Source: Sphingomonas sp. 32-62-10
Lineage (GTDB): Bacteria; Pseudomonadota; Alphaproteobacteria; Sphingomonadales; Sphingomonadaceae
DNA length: 41,565 bases
Direction: 5' to 3'
Assembly: GCA_002280555.1 (NCBI GenBank)
Contig: NCEE01000025.1
Location: 1-41,565, forward strand
This document shows, piece after piece, positions 8,866 to 16,963 of the stretch (within the stretch, counting starts at the first letter, position 1; each line of letters opens with the position of its first letter). The translations under genes and the position numbers were made by a program. Below the pieces are notes generated by a model, which saw nothing but the letters and a program-made list of their open reading frames with translations, did not search any database and was not told where the DNA came from.

Positions 8866-9851
8866 ATGTCTGATCAAGCGCGTATCGTACCCGTCATCCT
8901 TTCTGGCGGTTCGGGAACCCGCTTATGGCCGATGTCGCGGCCCGAAATGCCCAAGCAGATGCTGCCATTAACCGCCGAGCACACCATGCTTCAGCTGACC
9001 GCCAAACGTGCCCTGAATACGGACCAGTTCGCCGCCCCCATCATCGTTTCGAACGCCTTGCACGGCGACATCGTCGAGGCTCAGCTCCGCAATGTCGCTG
9101 TTTCGCCCCAGGCCATCATTCTCGAGACGATAGGCCGCAACACAGCCCCTGCGATTGCGCTGGCGGCAATAGCAGGGGGATCAGGCGACGCGCCGCTGCT
9201 GGTGATGCCCTCCGACCACGTGATCGACGACGTCGCTGCGTTTCGCCCGAAACGGGTTATGGCTGGATCAAATCGGGCGCAGAAATTGTGTCCGGGGTGC
9301 ATAAGGTCGCGCATTTTGTCGAAAAACCACCAATCGACCGCGCAGAGGCGATGCTGGCGGCGGGTGATCATTATTGGAATGGCGGCATTTTCCTTTTTCG
9401 CGCCGACGCTTATCTGGCGGCATTGGCGACATTCGAACCCGCGATGCTGGCCGCCGCCGAACAGGCGATGGCACTGGCCGCACGGAACGGCAATCGCATC
9501 ATCCCCGATCCCGATGCGTTCGCCGCCTCCCCGGCCGAGTCTATTGACTATGCCGTGATGGAAAAGGCCGACCGCGTCGCCGTGGTGCCCGTCAATATGG
9601 GATGGAGCGATGTGGGCAGCTGGGATGCGCTCCACGCGCTCAGCGATTGCGATATCAACGGCAATGCCTGCCAAGGCGATGTCGTGACACTGGATACGAC
9701 GAACAGCCTTGTGCGCACCGATGGCATTCGGATCGCAATGGTCGGCATGGACAATCTGATCGTGGTGGCCAGCGGCAATGACGTGCTGATCGTCCCACGC
9801 GGTCGATCACAAGAGGTGAAGCAACTGCTTGCGCTCATGAAGAACGACTAA
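8866..9851 (+). pseudogene. Mannose-1-phosphate guanylyltransferase, internal deletion with frameshift
   Basis: Makes GDP-mannose from GTP and mannose-1-phosphate for polysaccharide synthesis. The first part (8866 to about 9245) is a clear nucleotidyltransferase: the nucleotide-binding GGSGTRLWPMSR, PKQ, the family motif GRNTAPAIALAA and the acidic PSDHVI. The second part, from about 9246, continues in a different frame: PETGYGWIK, then VEKPPIDRAEAMLAAGDHYWNGGIF and the C-terminal SDVGSWDAL. At the junction the roughly 25-30 residues normally found between DHVI-D-AAF and PETGYG are absent, so a deletion, not merely one slipped base, is needed. The full protein would be the short, monofunctional form without the phosphomannose-isomerase domain. 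It sits divergently from the sugar-transferase/prsKR operon, fitting an exopolysaccharide role. If the break is real, the product is dead. Confidence 0.82.
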
Positions 9852-11479
9852 CGACAGCCGTTGATTGGCTTACCCGACCGGGTCGCGGGCAGGATTGCAA
9901 CCCCGTCTAAGCGCCGAATACGCGGTTGTAGCGCGGGGTGAACGATAGCGCGTTCGGACAGGATATAGAGGTGCGTCGGCTCCACCTTTCCCGCCGCCAG
10001 CATCGTCGATTCCGATGCCAGTCGGGCACGGCTGCGGCGCGATTCGCGTGCGACATAGGTGCGATTGGTCGATCGGCACGCGTGCATCGCCCGCCAGCTG
10101 AGCTCCTGGAGCAATTGCAGATCCTGCACATGGCTTGTCGGATGGAAATCGATCTGCGCGGCCTGTGCGACCAGCGCGTCCCAGCGCGAATCCGGCGTGC
10201 GACGATAAACGGTGCGGTCCTGCGCCCCTTCAGTCACGCTGCGCGACGCTGCGAGCATCGGGGCGATATCCATCACCTGTAGTGCCAGCGCCGCCGCCAG
10301 CAGCAGCGCTGCCCGTCTCGTGCCCAGGCGATGCACCACCAGGATCGCTGCAAAGACCATCGCATAGGCAATCGGCCAGAACAGCCTGCCGCTCGCCCGG
10401 ATCGGATCGAGCCCATCGATCATCCGCTGATCGAGCGGGATTCGGGCGATAACCTGGCCCTGAAAAGTGATGTGCGTTGACATCGCAAGCAGCGTCAGCG
10501 CGACAAAGCCGGGCCCCAGCCACAACAGTCGCCGCAACGTTGATTGGCCGATAACAGGTGTGCGATAGACCCCGAGGATCGCTATCGCGGCCGTGACCAG
10601 CGCCAGCAGCCCGGCACCCAGATATTGGAAGCCTTCGAAACCCCGGCCATTTGTTTCAGGTGTCGAGGGGAGAAGCGCGGTGTAGGAAGGGTTGGCGGGG
10701 TTCACCAGCGCATCAATCGCCATGGGGAACGCGCCATAGCTGCCCGTCGATTCGAACGGTCCGCCAAAGCCGCCGTTGAGCGCCATCAGCCCTACAATCA
10801 TCACCAACACCAGTGCATGGCCCGCCAATTGCCGCCAACCTGCCCCTTCGCGCATCGCGAGCGCCGCCAGGATCGCACTCCCCCAAATCACCGCGACCAT
10901 CAGCAGCAAATAGACATGCACCAGCGCCGCCACCCCCAGCACCGCTGCCCACCACAGCGGTGATCGGGCGCGACGCGGATCAATGAAGATCCACAGCGCC
11001 CACAGGATCAGCCAATGGGCACATAGGTTGACGTGGCCAATTCGGTTGAACAGCGTGGGCAGCATCGTCAGCAACGCCGTACCCAGCCACGCCGACAGGA
11101 AGTCGGGTGCCGTCCGCCGCACCAGCAGCCATGCGAACAGAACATGTAGCATCAGGCACGCGAGCAGCCAAAGCCCGATCAGCTGGATGCCCGGCGGCAA
11201 CCAGGCCGCAAACGGGCGCAACAGCAACCCCAGCAGCGGATTGCTGTCCGTAAATAGTAACGTCGCGCCGTCAGGTGCACCGAGCATCGCCTGATGCGTG
11301 CTCGGCCAGGCGCCGACGCGTAGATACGCGGCCAATCCCAGCGCTGACTGCCCGATATCCTGCCCGCGCAGTAGCCAGCCGACATTGGTTGGATCGAGGA
11401 TCGCGACATGCACCCAGGCCGCGAACGCCAACAGGGCGAGGGCGATCAACGACAGGCCACGGGCGATGGGCGCAAACAC
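9848..11479 (-). CDS. Polytopic membrane protein, DUF6311-like
   Basis: A 543-residue integral membrane protein with about ten hydrophobic helices over residues 1-410 and a soluble tail. The N-terminal loop (NVGWLLRGQDIGQSALG ... GATLLFTDSNPLLGLL) resembles the DUF6311 family, which is distantly similar to GT-C glycosyltransferases such as PMT; a function in glycan transfer is possible but not shown. The start codon is a GTG at 11477-11479 without a strong ribosome-binding site. Its stop overlaps that of the converging guanylyltransferase pseudogene by 4 nt. The location beside polysaccharide genes supports, but does not prove, a role in envelope glycan synthesis. Confidence 0.65.
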   Translation of the reverse strand: MFAPIARGLSLIALALLAFAAWVHVAILDPTNVGWLLRGQDIGQSALGLAAYLRVGAWPSTHQAMLGAPDGATLLFTDSNPLLGLLLRPFAAWLPPGIQLIGLWLLACLMLHVLFAWLLVRRTAPDFLSAWLGTALLTMLPTLFNRIGHVNLCAHWLILWALWIFIDPRRARSPLWWAAVLGVAALVHVYLLLMVAVIWGSAILAALAMREGAGWRQLAGHALVLVMIVGLMALNGGFGGPFESTGSYGAFPMAIDALVNPANPSYTALLPSTPETNGRGFEGFQYLGAGLLALVTAAIAILGVYRTPVIGQSTLRRLLWLGPGFVALTLLAMSTHITFQGQVIARIPLDQRMIDGLDPIRASGRLFWPIAYAMVFAAILVVHRLGTRRAALLLAAALALQVMDIAPMLAASRSVTEGAQDRTVYRRTPDSRWDALVAQAAQIDFHPTSHVQDLQLLQELSWRAMHACRSTNRTYVARESRRSRARLASESTMLAAGKVEPTHLYILSERAIVHPALQPRIRRLDGVAILPATRSGKPINGCR

Positions 11480-11554
11480 CGGAAACGCCTAGCAATCAGG
11501 AGATGATATCAGGTTAACATTTCATGCCCGCGCATAGTCTTGCGATAATCATAA

Positions 11555-11570
11555 CTAGATATATACCTAG
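11555..11570 (+). promoter_or_regulatory. Operator-like palindrome upstream of the MarR-GNAT gene
   Basis: CTAGATATATACCTAG is a 16-bp near-perfect palindrome (one mismatched pair) in an AT-rich island 25 nt upstream of the start codon, in otherwise high-GC DNA. MarR-family proteins commonly bind such AT-rich palindromes and repress their own genes, so autoregulation is the natural inference. Confidence 0.5.
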
Positions 11571-11595
11571 CTATGTAATTGGCAGGAGTCGATCG

Positions 11596-12546
11596 ATGGA
11601 CGTGTTGGCGGCGCATGGCGGACTGTTTCTCGGAAGCCGCCTGAAGCGGCTCGCTGAGCGACTGCAGGGCGATGTTGCGTCGATCATCGCGGAGTCCGGC
11701 CTGCCGATCCAACCCGGCCAGTTCCCTTTGCTTGCCGCGCTCGATCATTCGGGGCCGATGACGATCGGCCAGCTGGTCGATGCCGTCGGCATCAGCCAGC
11801 CGGCGATCACGCGCATGCTGCCCCGGCTGGCTGCACTCGATCTGGTGACGATTGCCCGAATCGGGCGTGATCAGCGCCACAAGACGGTTTCGCTGACACC
11901 GCAGGGCGAAGCGGCGATGGCGACGGCAAAGCGCGATGTGTGGCCCCGCGTCGAATCAGCCGTGGCGGCGCTTTGCGACGGATTGACGGGACCGTTGCTT
12001 GACCAAGTCTCCGCAATCGAGACCGCACTTGGAGAAGCCCCGCTGTCGGCGCGCGGCAACGGATTGGTCATCCGCGAGTTCAGCGATGCGTTGGCGCGAG
12101 ATTTTCACGATATCAACGCCGAATGGATCACCAGCATGTTCCGGCTGGAAGATACCGACCGCGAGGTGCTGGAAAATCCACGCGCCAGAATCATTGATCC
12201 CGGCGGCGTAATCCTGTTCGTCGAGGCTGCCGGGCTGGGCATTGTTGGCGCCTGTGCGCTGCAGAAAACCGGCGAACGCCAGTTCGAATTGACCAAGATG
12301 GGGGTGCGCAGCCGCGCGCAGGGCCGCAAGGTCGGCGAATTCCTGCTCCGCGCCGTCATCGATCGGGCGACCGCCATGCAAGTCGAGACGCTGTACCTGC
12401 TCACCAACGCGATTTGTGCGCCTGCAATCCACCTGTATGAAAAACTGGGTTTCCGGCATGACACGGCAATCATGCGCGATTTTGGGGCGCGCTATGCCCG
12501 GTGCGATGTCGCGATGCGCTATCATCCCCAAAAACTTGGCGGCTAA
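11596..12546 (+). CDS. MarR-type regulator fused to a GNAT acetyltransferase
   Basis: A 316-residue two-domain protein. Residues 1-150 form a MarR winged helix (PMTIGQLVDAVGISQPAITRMLPRLAALDLV for the recognition region, then the wing RIGRDQRHKTVSLTPQG). Residues 155-316 form a GNAT fold with the acetyl-CoA loop region (MGVRSRAQGRKVGEFLLRAVI) and the late motif NAICAPAIHLYEKLGF. I start at the ATG at 11596, which has AGGAG at 11584-11588; the frame extends upstream to 11524 but that stretch covers the operator palindrome. The fusion is a recurrent architecture in proteobacteria; its small-molecule substrate is unknown. It stands alone, between a membrane-protein gene on the other strand and an exported protein. 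Confidence 0.85.
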   Translation: MDVLAAHGGLFLGSRLKRLAERLQGDVASIIAESGLPIQPGQFPLLAALDHSGPMTIGQLVDAVGISQPAITRMLPRLAALDLVTIARIGRDQRHKTVSLTPQGEAAMATAKRDVWPRVESAVAALCDGLTGPLLDQVSAIETALGEAPLSARGNGLVIREFSDALARDFHDINAEWITSMFRLEDTDREVLENPRARIIDPGGVILFVEAAGLGIVGACALQKTGERQFELTKMGVRSRAQGRKVGEFLLRAVIDRATAMQVETLYLLTNAICAPAIHLYEKLGFRHDTAIMRDFGARYARCDVAMRYHPQKLGG

Positions 12547-12622
12547 ATCCAAACCCGTTTCGACAGTGCAACTGAGCCGCGTTACAGGCGTTGGGCACGA
12601 TATGGCTTTTGGGAGAAATAAT

Positions 12623-13159
12623 GTGCGTCTTGGTGCGATCCTCTGTGCAACCCTAGCGCTGAGCAGCAGCGTCGCCATCGCCGCTAATCCGCAGCAGCAA
12701 AAAGACAATTCGGTCGGCCGCGCCGCGAGCCAGCCGCTTCGTGATACGCGGATCAAGGAAGACAAGATTCCCGATGTGCTGCTGCTGGCGGCTTCGGCCC
12801 CCTATTCATCGGTCAATACCCAGAACTGCGCGATGATTACGCGCGAAGTGAACCGGCTGAACGCCGTGCTTGGTCCCGATGTCGATGCGCCTGCCCAGAA
12901 AAAGGGCGAAGGATCGGCCGTCGCCGCCGCGGCCGCGCGCGGCGTGGTGAGCAGCTTCATTCCCGGCCTTGGCCTAGTCCGCGTGATCACCGGTGCTGAC
13001 CGCGCCCAGCGCCGCGCCGAAGCCGCCGTTTATGCCGGCTCGGTCCGTCGCGGCTATCTGAAAGGGCTTGGCCGTGCCAAGGGCTGCCGCGGCACCGCCG
13101 CCCCCCGGCCCGCCGCCGTCGCCGATCGGCCCGAATTGCCGCGCGACGATAAGGACTGA
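12623..13159 (+). CDS. Exported protein of unknown function
   Basis: A protein of about 178 residues with a Sec signal peptide (VRLGAILCATLALSSSVAIAA). I choose the GTG at 12623 because GGGAGA lies at 12611-12616 with ideal spacing and the signal peptide then starts cleanly; an ATG at 12602 would add seven residues. The mature part has a two-cysteine chemistry (QNCAMIT and the late KGCRG), an Ala/Gly-rich helix (AVAAAAARGVVSSFIPGLGLV) that could associate with membranes, and a Pro/Ala-rich tail. I do not recognise a family. It resembles small envelope proteins common in sphingomonads. It converges on the pseudouridine synthase gene with a 4-nt gap. Confidence 0.7.
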   Translation: MRLGAILCATLALSSSVAIAANPQQQKDNSVGRAASQPLRDTRIKEDKIPDVLLLAASAPYSSVNTQNCAMITREVNRLNAVLGPDVDAPAQKKGEGSAVAAAAARGVVSSFIPGLGLVRVITGADRAQRRAEAAVYAGSVRRGYLKGLGRAKGCRGTAAPRPAAVADRPELPRDDKD

Positions 13160-13163
13160 CCGG

Positions 13164-14180
13164 CTAGCTGCGCTGGCGGCCGCGCCGTTCGCCTTTGCGT
13201 TCCTGCCGACGGGATTTGGCGATGGCGGCGGCGGCGCGGCGTTTGCCTTCGGCGGTTTCGCTGAACTTCACCTCGTCCATCGGCATCGCATTGCCGAGCT
13301 TTTCATCGAAGCCCAGCAATTTCAGGCTTTCGGCAAAATGCGCCGGCAGTTCTGCGGTCACGTCGATTTGCCCGCCATCGGGATGATCGATGCGGATGCG
13401 GCGCGCGTGCAGGTGCATTTTGCGGCTGACCCCGCCCGTCAGGAACGATGCCGCCCCGCCATATTTGCCGTCGCCCACGATCGGGTGACCAATCGCGTTT
13501 AAATGCACCCGCAACTGATGCGTGCGCCCGGTAAAGGGCTGCAGCTCGACCCAGGCGGCGCGATTACCCGCGCGTTCGATCACGCGGTAACGGGTCCGCG
13601 CCGGGCTGCCATTTTCCTCATCAACATGCATTTTTTCGCCGCCCGACCCCGGCTGTTTGCCGATCGGCAATTCGATCATCCCGTCGAAAATATCCGGTAC
13701 GCCGACGATCAGCGCCCAATAGACTTTGCGCGCTGTCCGGCTGGAAAAGGCCTTGGCGAAATGCCCCGCGGCGCGCGCGTTGCGCGCCACCAGCAGGGCG
13801 CCGCTCGTATCCTTATGGGGCTTGTTGATGACGATCGCCTGAGAATCTTTGTGGATCACCAGTTCCTGAATGAACGCTTCCTCATCCGGAGTCAGCGGCG
13901 TGCGGGCGCGGGCCGCGGCTTTGGGTGCGTCCGTGCGGACAGGTTCGGCGGGCGGTACCCGCAGCACCTGTCCCGCTGCGAGCCGATCGCCCGGCGTCGC
14001 GCGCGCGCCATCGATCCGCAGCTGCCCGGTACGTGCCCATTTGGCGACGGTGGTATAGCTGGTCGCCTCAAGATGGCGCTTGAACCAGCGATCGAGCCGG
14101 ATGCCGTCATCCTCCGCCGACACGGTGAACTGGCGGACATCGCCGTGGCTGCCGACGCCAGTTTTGGGGGTATCGCTCAT
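13164..14180 (-). CDS. RluA-family 23S rRNA pseudouridine synthase lacking the catalytic HRLD block
   Basis: A 338-residue member of the RluA/C/D family, which isomerises uridines in rRNA. An S4 RNA-binding domain (about 20-75, GIRLDRWFKRHLEAT) precedes the synthase domain (ARKVYWALIVG; PFTGRTHQLRVHLNAIGHPIVGDGKYGG). The family active site HRLDxxTSG is broken: the sequence runs AIVINKP then directly HKDTSGALLVARN. The roughly 40 residues between NKP and KDTSG, including the catalytic aspartate of HRLD, are missing while the frame is kept. The protein as encoded should not be able to catalyse. Basic C-terminal tail (RRQERKGERRGRQRS) suits RNA contact. The start overlaps the crcB stop by 4 nt, so the two are coupled. 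Confidence 0.8.
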   Translation of the reverse strand: MSDTPKTGVGSHGDVRQFTVSAEDDGIRLDRWFKRHLEATSYTTVAKWARTGQLRIDGARATPGDRLAAGQVLRVPPAEPVRTDAPKAAARARTPLTPDEEAFIQELVIHKDSQAIVINKPHKDTSGALLVARNARAAGHFAKAFSSRTARKVYWALIVGVPDIFDGMIELPIGKQPGSGGEKMHVDEENGSPARTRYRVIERAGNRAAWVELQPFTGRTHQLRVHLNAIGHPIVGDGKYGGAASFLTGGVSRKMHLHARRIRIDHPDGGQIDVTAELPAHFAESLKLLGFDEKLGNAMPMDEVKFSETAEGKRRAAAAIAKSRRQERKGERRGRQRS

Positions 14181-14551
14181 GCCAGCCCCCGCGTCATCGC
14201 CAGGCCAGCGAACAGCGCCAGCACCGCGCCAATCACGGACGCGAGCGCATAACCCAGCGCCGTCAGCATCGCGCCGCGTTCGAGCATCGTCACGAGTTCA
14301 AGCGAGAAGGCCGAAAAGGTGGTGAAACCGCCCAACACACCGACCGCCAGGAACAGCCGCGCCTGCTCGCCCGACGCCATTCGCGCGAGCATGCCCACCA
14401 GCACGCCCATCGCGAGCCCGCCGATCAGGTTCACCGCCAGCGTCCCCCAGGGGTAATTCGAGCCCAGCCAGCCGAGCATCGCCTGGCCGACAAGGTAGCG
14501 CGCGGCAGCGCCCAGCGCCCCGCCCAACATCACAAGTGAAAGAGAAATCAT
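14177..14551 (-). CDS. crcB: Fluoride channel CrcB/FluC
   Basis: A 124-residue, four-helix inner-membrane protein of the Fluc family, which expels fluoride as a dual-topology dimer. Family marks are visible: GGALGAAARYLVG near the start, the conserved NLIGGLAMGVLVG with its pore Asn, and GGFTTFSAFSLE with the TTFS motif and the Phe residues lining the pore. It lies 56 nt after the lipoprotein gene and overlaps the pseudouridine synthase start by 4 nt. I looked for a fluoride riboswitch in the short upstream gap and did not see its conserved core. Confidence 0.93.
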   Translation of the reverse strand: MISLSLVMLGGALGAAARYLVGQAMLGWLGSNYPWGTLAVNLIGGLAMGVLVGMLARMASGEQARLFLAVGVLGGFTTFSAFSLELVTMLERGAMLTALGYALASVIGAVLALFAGLAMTRGLA

Positions 14552-14607
14552 GCCGCGCGTTAGCGCGAATACGCCACAAAGAGAACCCGTGCGCCAATTG
14601 GCGGCGC

Positions 14608-15375
14608 TTACTTGCCGTTATTGGCCACCAGATCGACGTCCGTACCGCCATCGGCGCGGGCGGTGGCGAACACCGCATAAGCGGCATCGCCCTGCGTCCC
14701 GGCAAGGACATGCTCGTCGCCCTCGGCCTGATGTTCGGCCGAATAGCCGGCCTTGCTGACCCGGGTGTAATACCAGTCGAGCACCCGCTGCACCGGCGCG
14801 GCGCTTGCGAAGCTGACGACACGAAGCGCGCATGAACCCGCCTCGGTTCCCGCTGCTTCACGCACGCGGGCATCGGGATAAAGGGGCACCGCTGCGGGCA
14901 AGCGCTGTGCCCAACGTGTCGAATAGCTGATTGCGCCGGCACAGGCGCGTGCGCCGCGATTGGCTTGACGTTCGACAAGACCGCCAAGGGTGAGCGCTTC
15001 GCGCGCCGCGCTGCACTGGGTACAGGCCTGTCCCCGCACCGGGGCTGGTGCCGATTTCAGCGTTTCGCTGCTGCTCAAATCCGTAGTGGCCCTGCCCGCC
15101 GCCGTCATGTCGGGCGGCACCTGCGCCGAATAGGGCTGTGCCGGGGGGCGGATGGCATCATAATTGGCTTGGCCGACCAGCGCAGGATCAACCATGATCT
15201 GGTCTTGCAGCGCGCTCATCAGGGCTGGATCGCGCAGATTGCCGGTGCTGTTGCCATCGGCGAGTTCGGCATCGAGCGAATCGAGATTGGCGTCCGCATC
15301 ATTCGCCTGCGCGCAGGCGGCGAGCGCCAGTGGCAAACAGAAGATGGCAAGGGCATGACTGCCGCGACGACCCAT
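14608..15375 (-). CDS. Putative lipoprotein of unknown function
   Basis: A 255-residue protein. I start at the ATG at 15373-15375, preceded by GGGAG, rather than further upstream. The N-terminus has a lipoprotein signal (ALAIFCLPLALAAC), with the lipobox LAAC giving Cys 23 or so as the lipidated residue. The mature part begins with an acidic Asp/Asn-rich linker (NDADANLDSLDAELADGN), has a CTQC pair mid-protein, and a compact C-terminal domain (VQRVLDWYYTRVSKAGYSAEH ... AYAVFATARADGGTDVDLV). I do not recognise the family. It is the first gene of a probable operon with crcB and the RluA-family gene. Confidence 0.7.
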   Translation of the reverse strand: MGRRGSHALAIFCLPLALAACAQANDADANLDSLDAELADGNSTGNLRDPALMSALQDQIMVDPALVGQANYDAIRPPAQPYSAQVPPDMTAAGRATTDLSSSETLKSAPAPVRGQACTQCSAAREALTLGGLVERQANRGARACAGAISYSTRWAQRLPAAVPLYPDARVREAAGTEAGSCALRVVSFASAAPVQRVLDWYYTRVSKAGYSAEHQAEGDEHVLAGTQGDAAYAVFATARADGGTDVDLVANNGK

Positions 15376-15521
15376 GAAAACGCTCCCGAGCGGGTTCCCG
15401 ATCGAACCACCGCACGCCATGGCCGAAAAACGGTTAAGGAAGCGTTCGGAGACGCTGGTTTGGCACTACCCCGCTCATCGAGGTGCTTGACATCAGTAAT
15501 ACAGTTACCTATTTTGGGATC

Positions 15522-15743
15522 ATGCTTAATGTCCTCTCTCTGCTCGTCGGCCTTGTGGCCTTTGTCATCGCGCTCGTAGGGCTGGTGCCGTTGTTCGGCT
15601 GGCTCAACTGGATTGCCTTGCCGATCGCGGTGATCGGCACCGCGCTCGGCTTGATGTCGGACAGCAAGGCCGGGCGGAACCTGAATATCCTGGTGCTGGT
15701 GTTCGGCGGTTTCCGCCTGTTCATCGGCGGCGGCTTCATCTGA
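15522..15743 (+). CDS. Small integral membrane protein, 73 residues
   Basis: Two to three hydrophobic helices (NVLSLLVGLVAFVIALVGLVPLFGWLNWIALPIA split by a short turn, then ILVLVFGGFRLFIGGG). I start at the ATG at 15522 (GGGATC just before) rather than a GTG at 15483, which would prepend polar residues. No family recognised. A strong terminator follows within 25 nt, so it is transcribed as a short single-gene unit. Confidence 0.65.
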   Translation: MLNVLSLLVGLVAFVIALVGLVPLFGWLNWIALPIAVIGTALGLMSDSKAGRNLNILVLVFGGFRLFIGGGFI

Positions 15744-15767
15744 TCGTCGTCTGAAACGACGTACACG

Positions 15768-15803
15768 AAAAAAGGGCCCGGCATTGCTGCCGGGCCCTTT
15801 TTC
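15768..15803. terminator. Bidirectional rho-independent terminator
   Basis: A-run, stem GGGCCCGGC / GCCGGGCCC with a short loop, then T-run. The A- and T-runs on both sides let it serve the 73-aa membrane protein on the plus strand and the converging glycine-zipper gene on the minus strand. Confidence 0.9.
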
Positions 15804-15822
15804 ATTTGGTGATGCCTGACGG

Positions 15823-16410
15823 TTAGCGGCAAACAACCCGACCGCGATCGACCGACTGGCCGAGCAACGCACCGGCCGTACCACCGAGCAGCGCGCCGAG
15901 CGTCCGCGAACCGCCACCAGCAATCGAGTTACCGATCACGGCGCCCGAGATGCCACCGATGATCAGGCCGGTGGTGCCATCCGAACGGCGGCAATAGTAG
16001 CGATTATCGCGGCCACGATAGATCCGGTCGTTCCGCGTCAGGCGGCGCGGCTGATAATAGCTGCCATCGCGATAATATTGATCGGCATAATAAGCGCGCT
16101 GGCCACGTGGCAGACGATTATAATCATAGTTGCGATACTGGCGCCAATCGCGCTGGTTACGATTCTGGAACTGGCGCTGGTCTTGGCGGGCATCTTGCCG
16201 AGCATCGCGAACGTCCTCGCGATAGTCCTGCCGGGCATCGCGCACATCACGACGCGAATCGGCGTTGCGCAGGTCGTCACGATATTCCTGGCGGGCATCG
16301 CGCACGTCACGATTATACTCGCGCTGGGTCTGCGCCGGGGTCTGGGCAGAGGCCGAGACCCCCGGGACCATCACGGCAGCAATGGCGGCGGCCAACATAG
16401 TGAAACGCAT
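15823..16410 (-). CDS. Envelope protein with DVRDARQ repeats and C-terminal glycine zipper
   Basis: A 195-residue exported protein. I start at the ATG at 16408-16410 (AAGGAATG upstream), giving the signal peptide MRFTMLAAAIAAVMVPGVSASAQ. The mature N-terminal region is highly charged with a short repeat (DVRDARQ with Y/D variations, about four copies), probably helical. A Tyr/Arg-rich middle (RAYYADQYYRDGSYYQPRRL) resembles RcnB-like periplasmic proteins. The C-terminus contains YCRRSDGTTGLI followed by a glycine zipper (IIGGISGAVIGNSIAGG ... ALLGGTAGALLGQ) of the 17-kDa surface-antigen type, expected to insert in or lie against the outer membrane. The next gene shares exactly this C-terminal module. 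Confidence 0.8.
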   Translation of the reverse strand: MRFTMLAAAIAAVMVPGVSASAQTPAQTQREYNRDVRDARQEYRDDLRNADSRRDVRDARQDYREDVRDARQDARQDQRQFQNRNQRDWRQYRNYDYNRLPRGQRAYYADQYYRDGSYYQPRRLTRNDRIYRGRDNRYYCRRSDGTTGLIIGGISGAVIGNSIAGGGSRTLGALLGGTAGALLGQSVDRGRVVCR

Positions 16411-16531
16411 TGGTTCATTCCTTTTTCCGTTGAACTGCCAGTACAACGAACAGGGGATACGCAAGTTGCGTGAACAGAAAATGACGACACGTTCATGCAA
16501 TCGAAAGATAAGATAATGAAATTACACGGCG

Positions 16532-16562
16532 AAAAGGGCGCAGTTCGCACCGCGCCCTTTTC
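16532..16562 (-). terminator. Rho-independent terminator of the 101-aa glycine-zipper gene
   Basis: AAAAGGGCGC / GCGCCCTTTT stem with a 10-nt loop, 18 nt beyond the stop of the minus-strand gene. Confidence 0.8.
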
Positions 16563-16579
16563 ATTGCTGTGCCGATTGT

Positions 16580-16885
16580 TTAGCGGCAGCGCTTCTTCGC
16601 GGTGATCGAGCGATCGATTGCCCGGCCAGCGAACGCACCGCCAACGCCACCGGCAACCGTGCCGAGCAGCCCGCCGCCGATTGCGTTACCAACCACGGCA
16701 CCGCCCACGCCACCGGCGATCAGGCCCGTCGTGCCATCCGAGCGACGGCAATAGGTCTTGCCGTTACGCGTGTAGACGCGCGGCTTGTAGGTTTTCTTGC
16801 GGGCTTCGGCCTGGGTGGGAAACGAAACCGTCGCGACCGGAACGACGAGCGAGACTGCGGTCAGTGCCATCAAAAACTTGCGCAT
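16580..16885 (-). CDS. Small glycine-zipper envelope protein
   Basis: A 101-residue exported protein: signal peptide (MRKFLMALTAVSLVVPVATVSFPTQAEA), a short basic stretch, then YCRRSDGTTGLI and a glycine zipper (AGGVGGAVVGNAIGGGLLGTVAGGVGGAFAG), ending in a Cys-Arg. It is a paralogue of the C-terminal half of the preceding gene (same YCRRSDGTTGLI block, same terminal CR), without the charged repeat region. The pair probably arose by duplication. Each has its own terminator, and this one has a possible EcfG promoter upstream, suggesting stress-responsive expression. Confidence 0.85.
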   Translation of the reverse strand: MRKFLMALTAVSLVVPVATVSFPTQAEARKKTYKPRVYTRNGKTYCRRSDGTTGLIAGGVGGAVVGNAIGGGLLGTVAGGVGGAFAGRAIDRSITAKKRCR

Positions 16886-16937
16886 CGAATAAACTCCCTA
16901 ATTTGGTTGGCTTGGCGTCATCAAATTCTGTGGGTGT

Positions 16938-16963
16938 AACGCTGCGATAGTGAAACGAGTTTC
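16938..16963 (-). promoter_or_regulatory. Possible EcfG (general stress sigma) promoter
   Basis: On the minus strand GAAAC (16963-16959) and CGTT (16941-16938) are separated by 17 nt, one base off the alphaproteobacterial EcfG consensus GGAAC-N16/17-CGTT. It lies about 55 nt before the 101-aa gene. The -35 half sits inside a 14-bp perfect palindrome (TGAAACGAGTTTCA, 16951-16964). Confidence 0.35.

Noticed and set aside
14552..14607. Possible fluoride riboswitch before crcB
   Set aside because: The gap is only 56 nt, contains a GCGCC/GGCGC stem but not the conserved riboswitch core.
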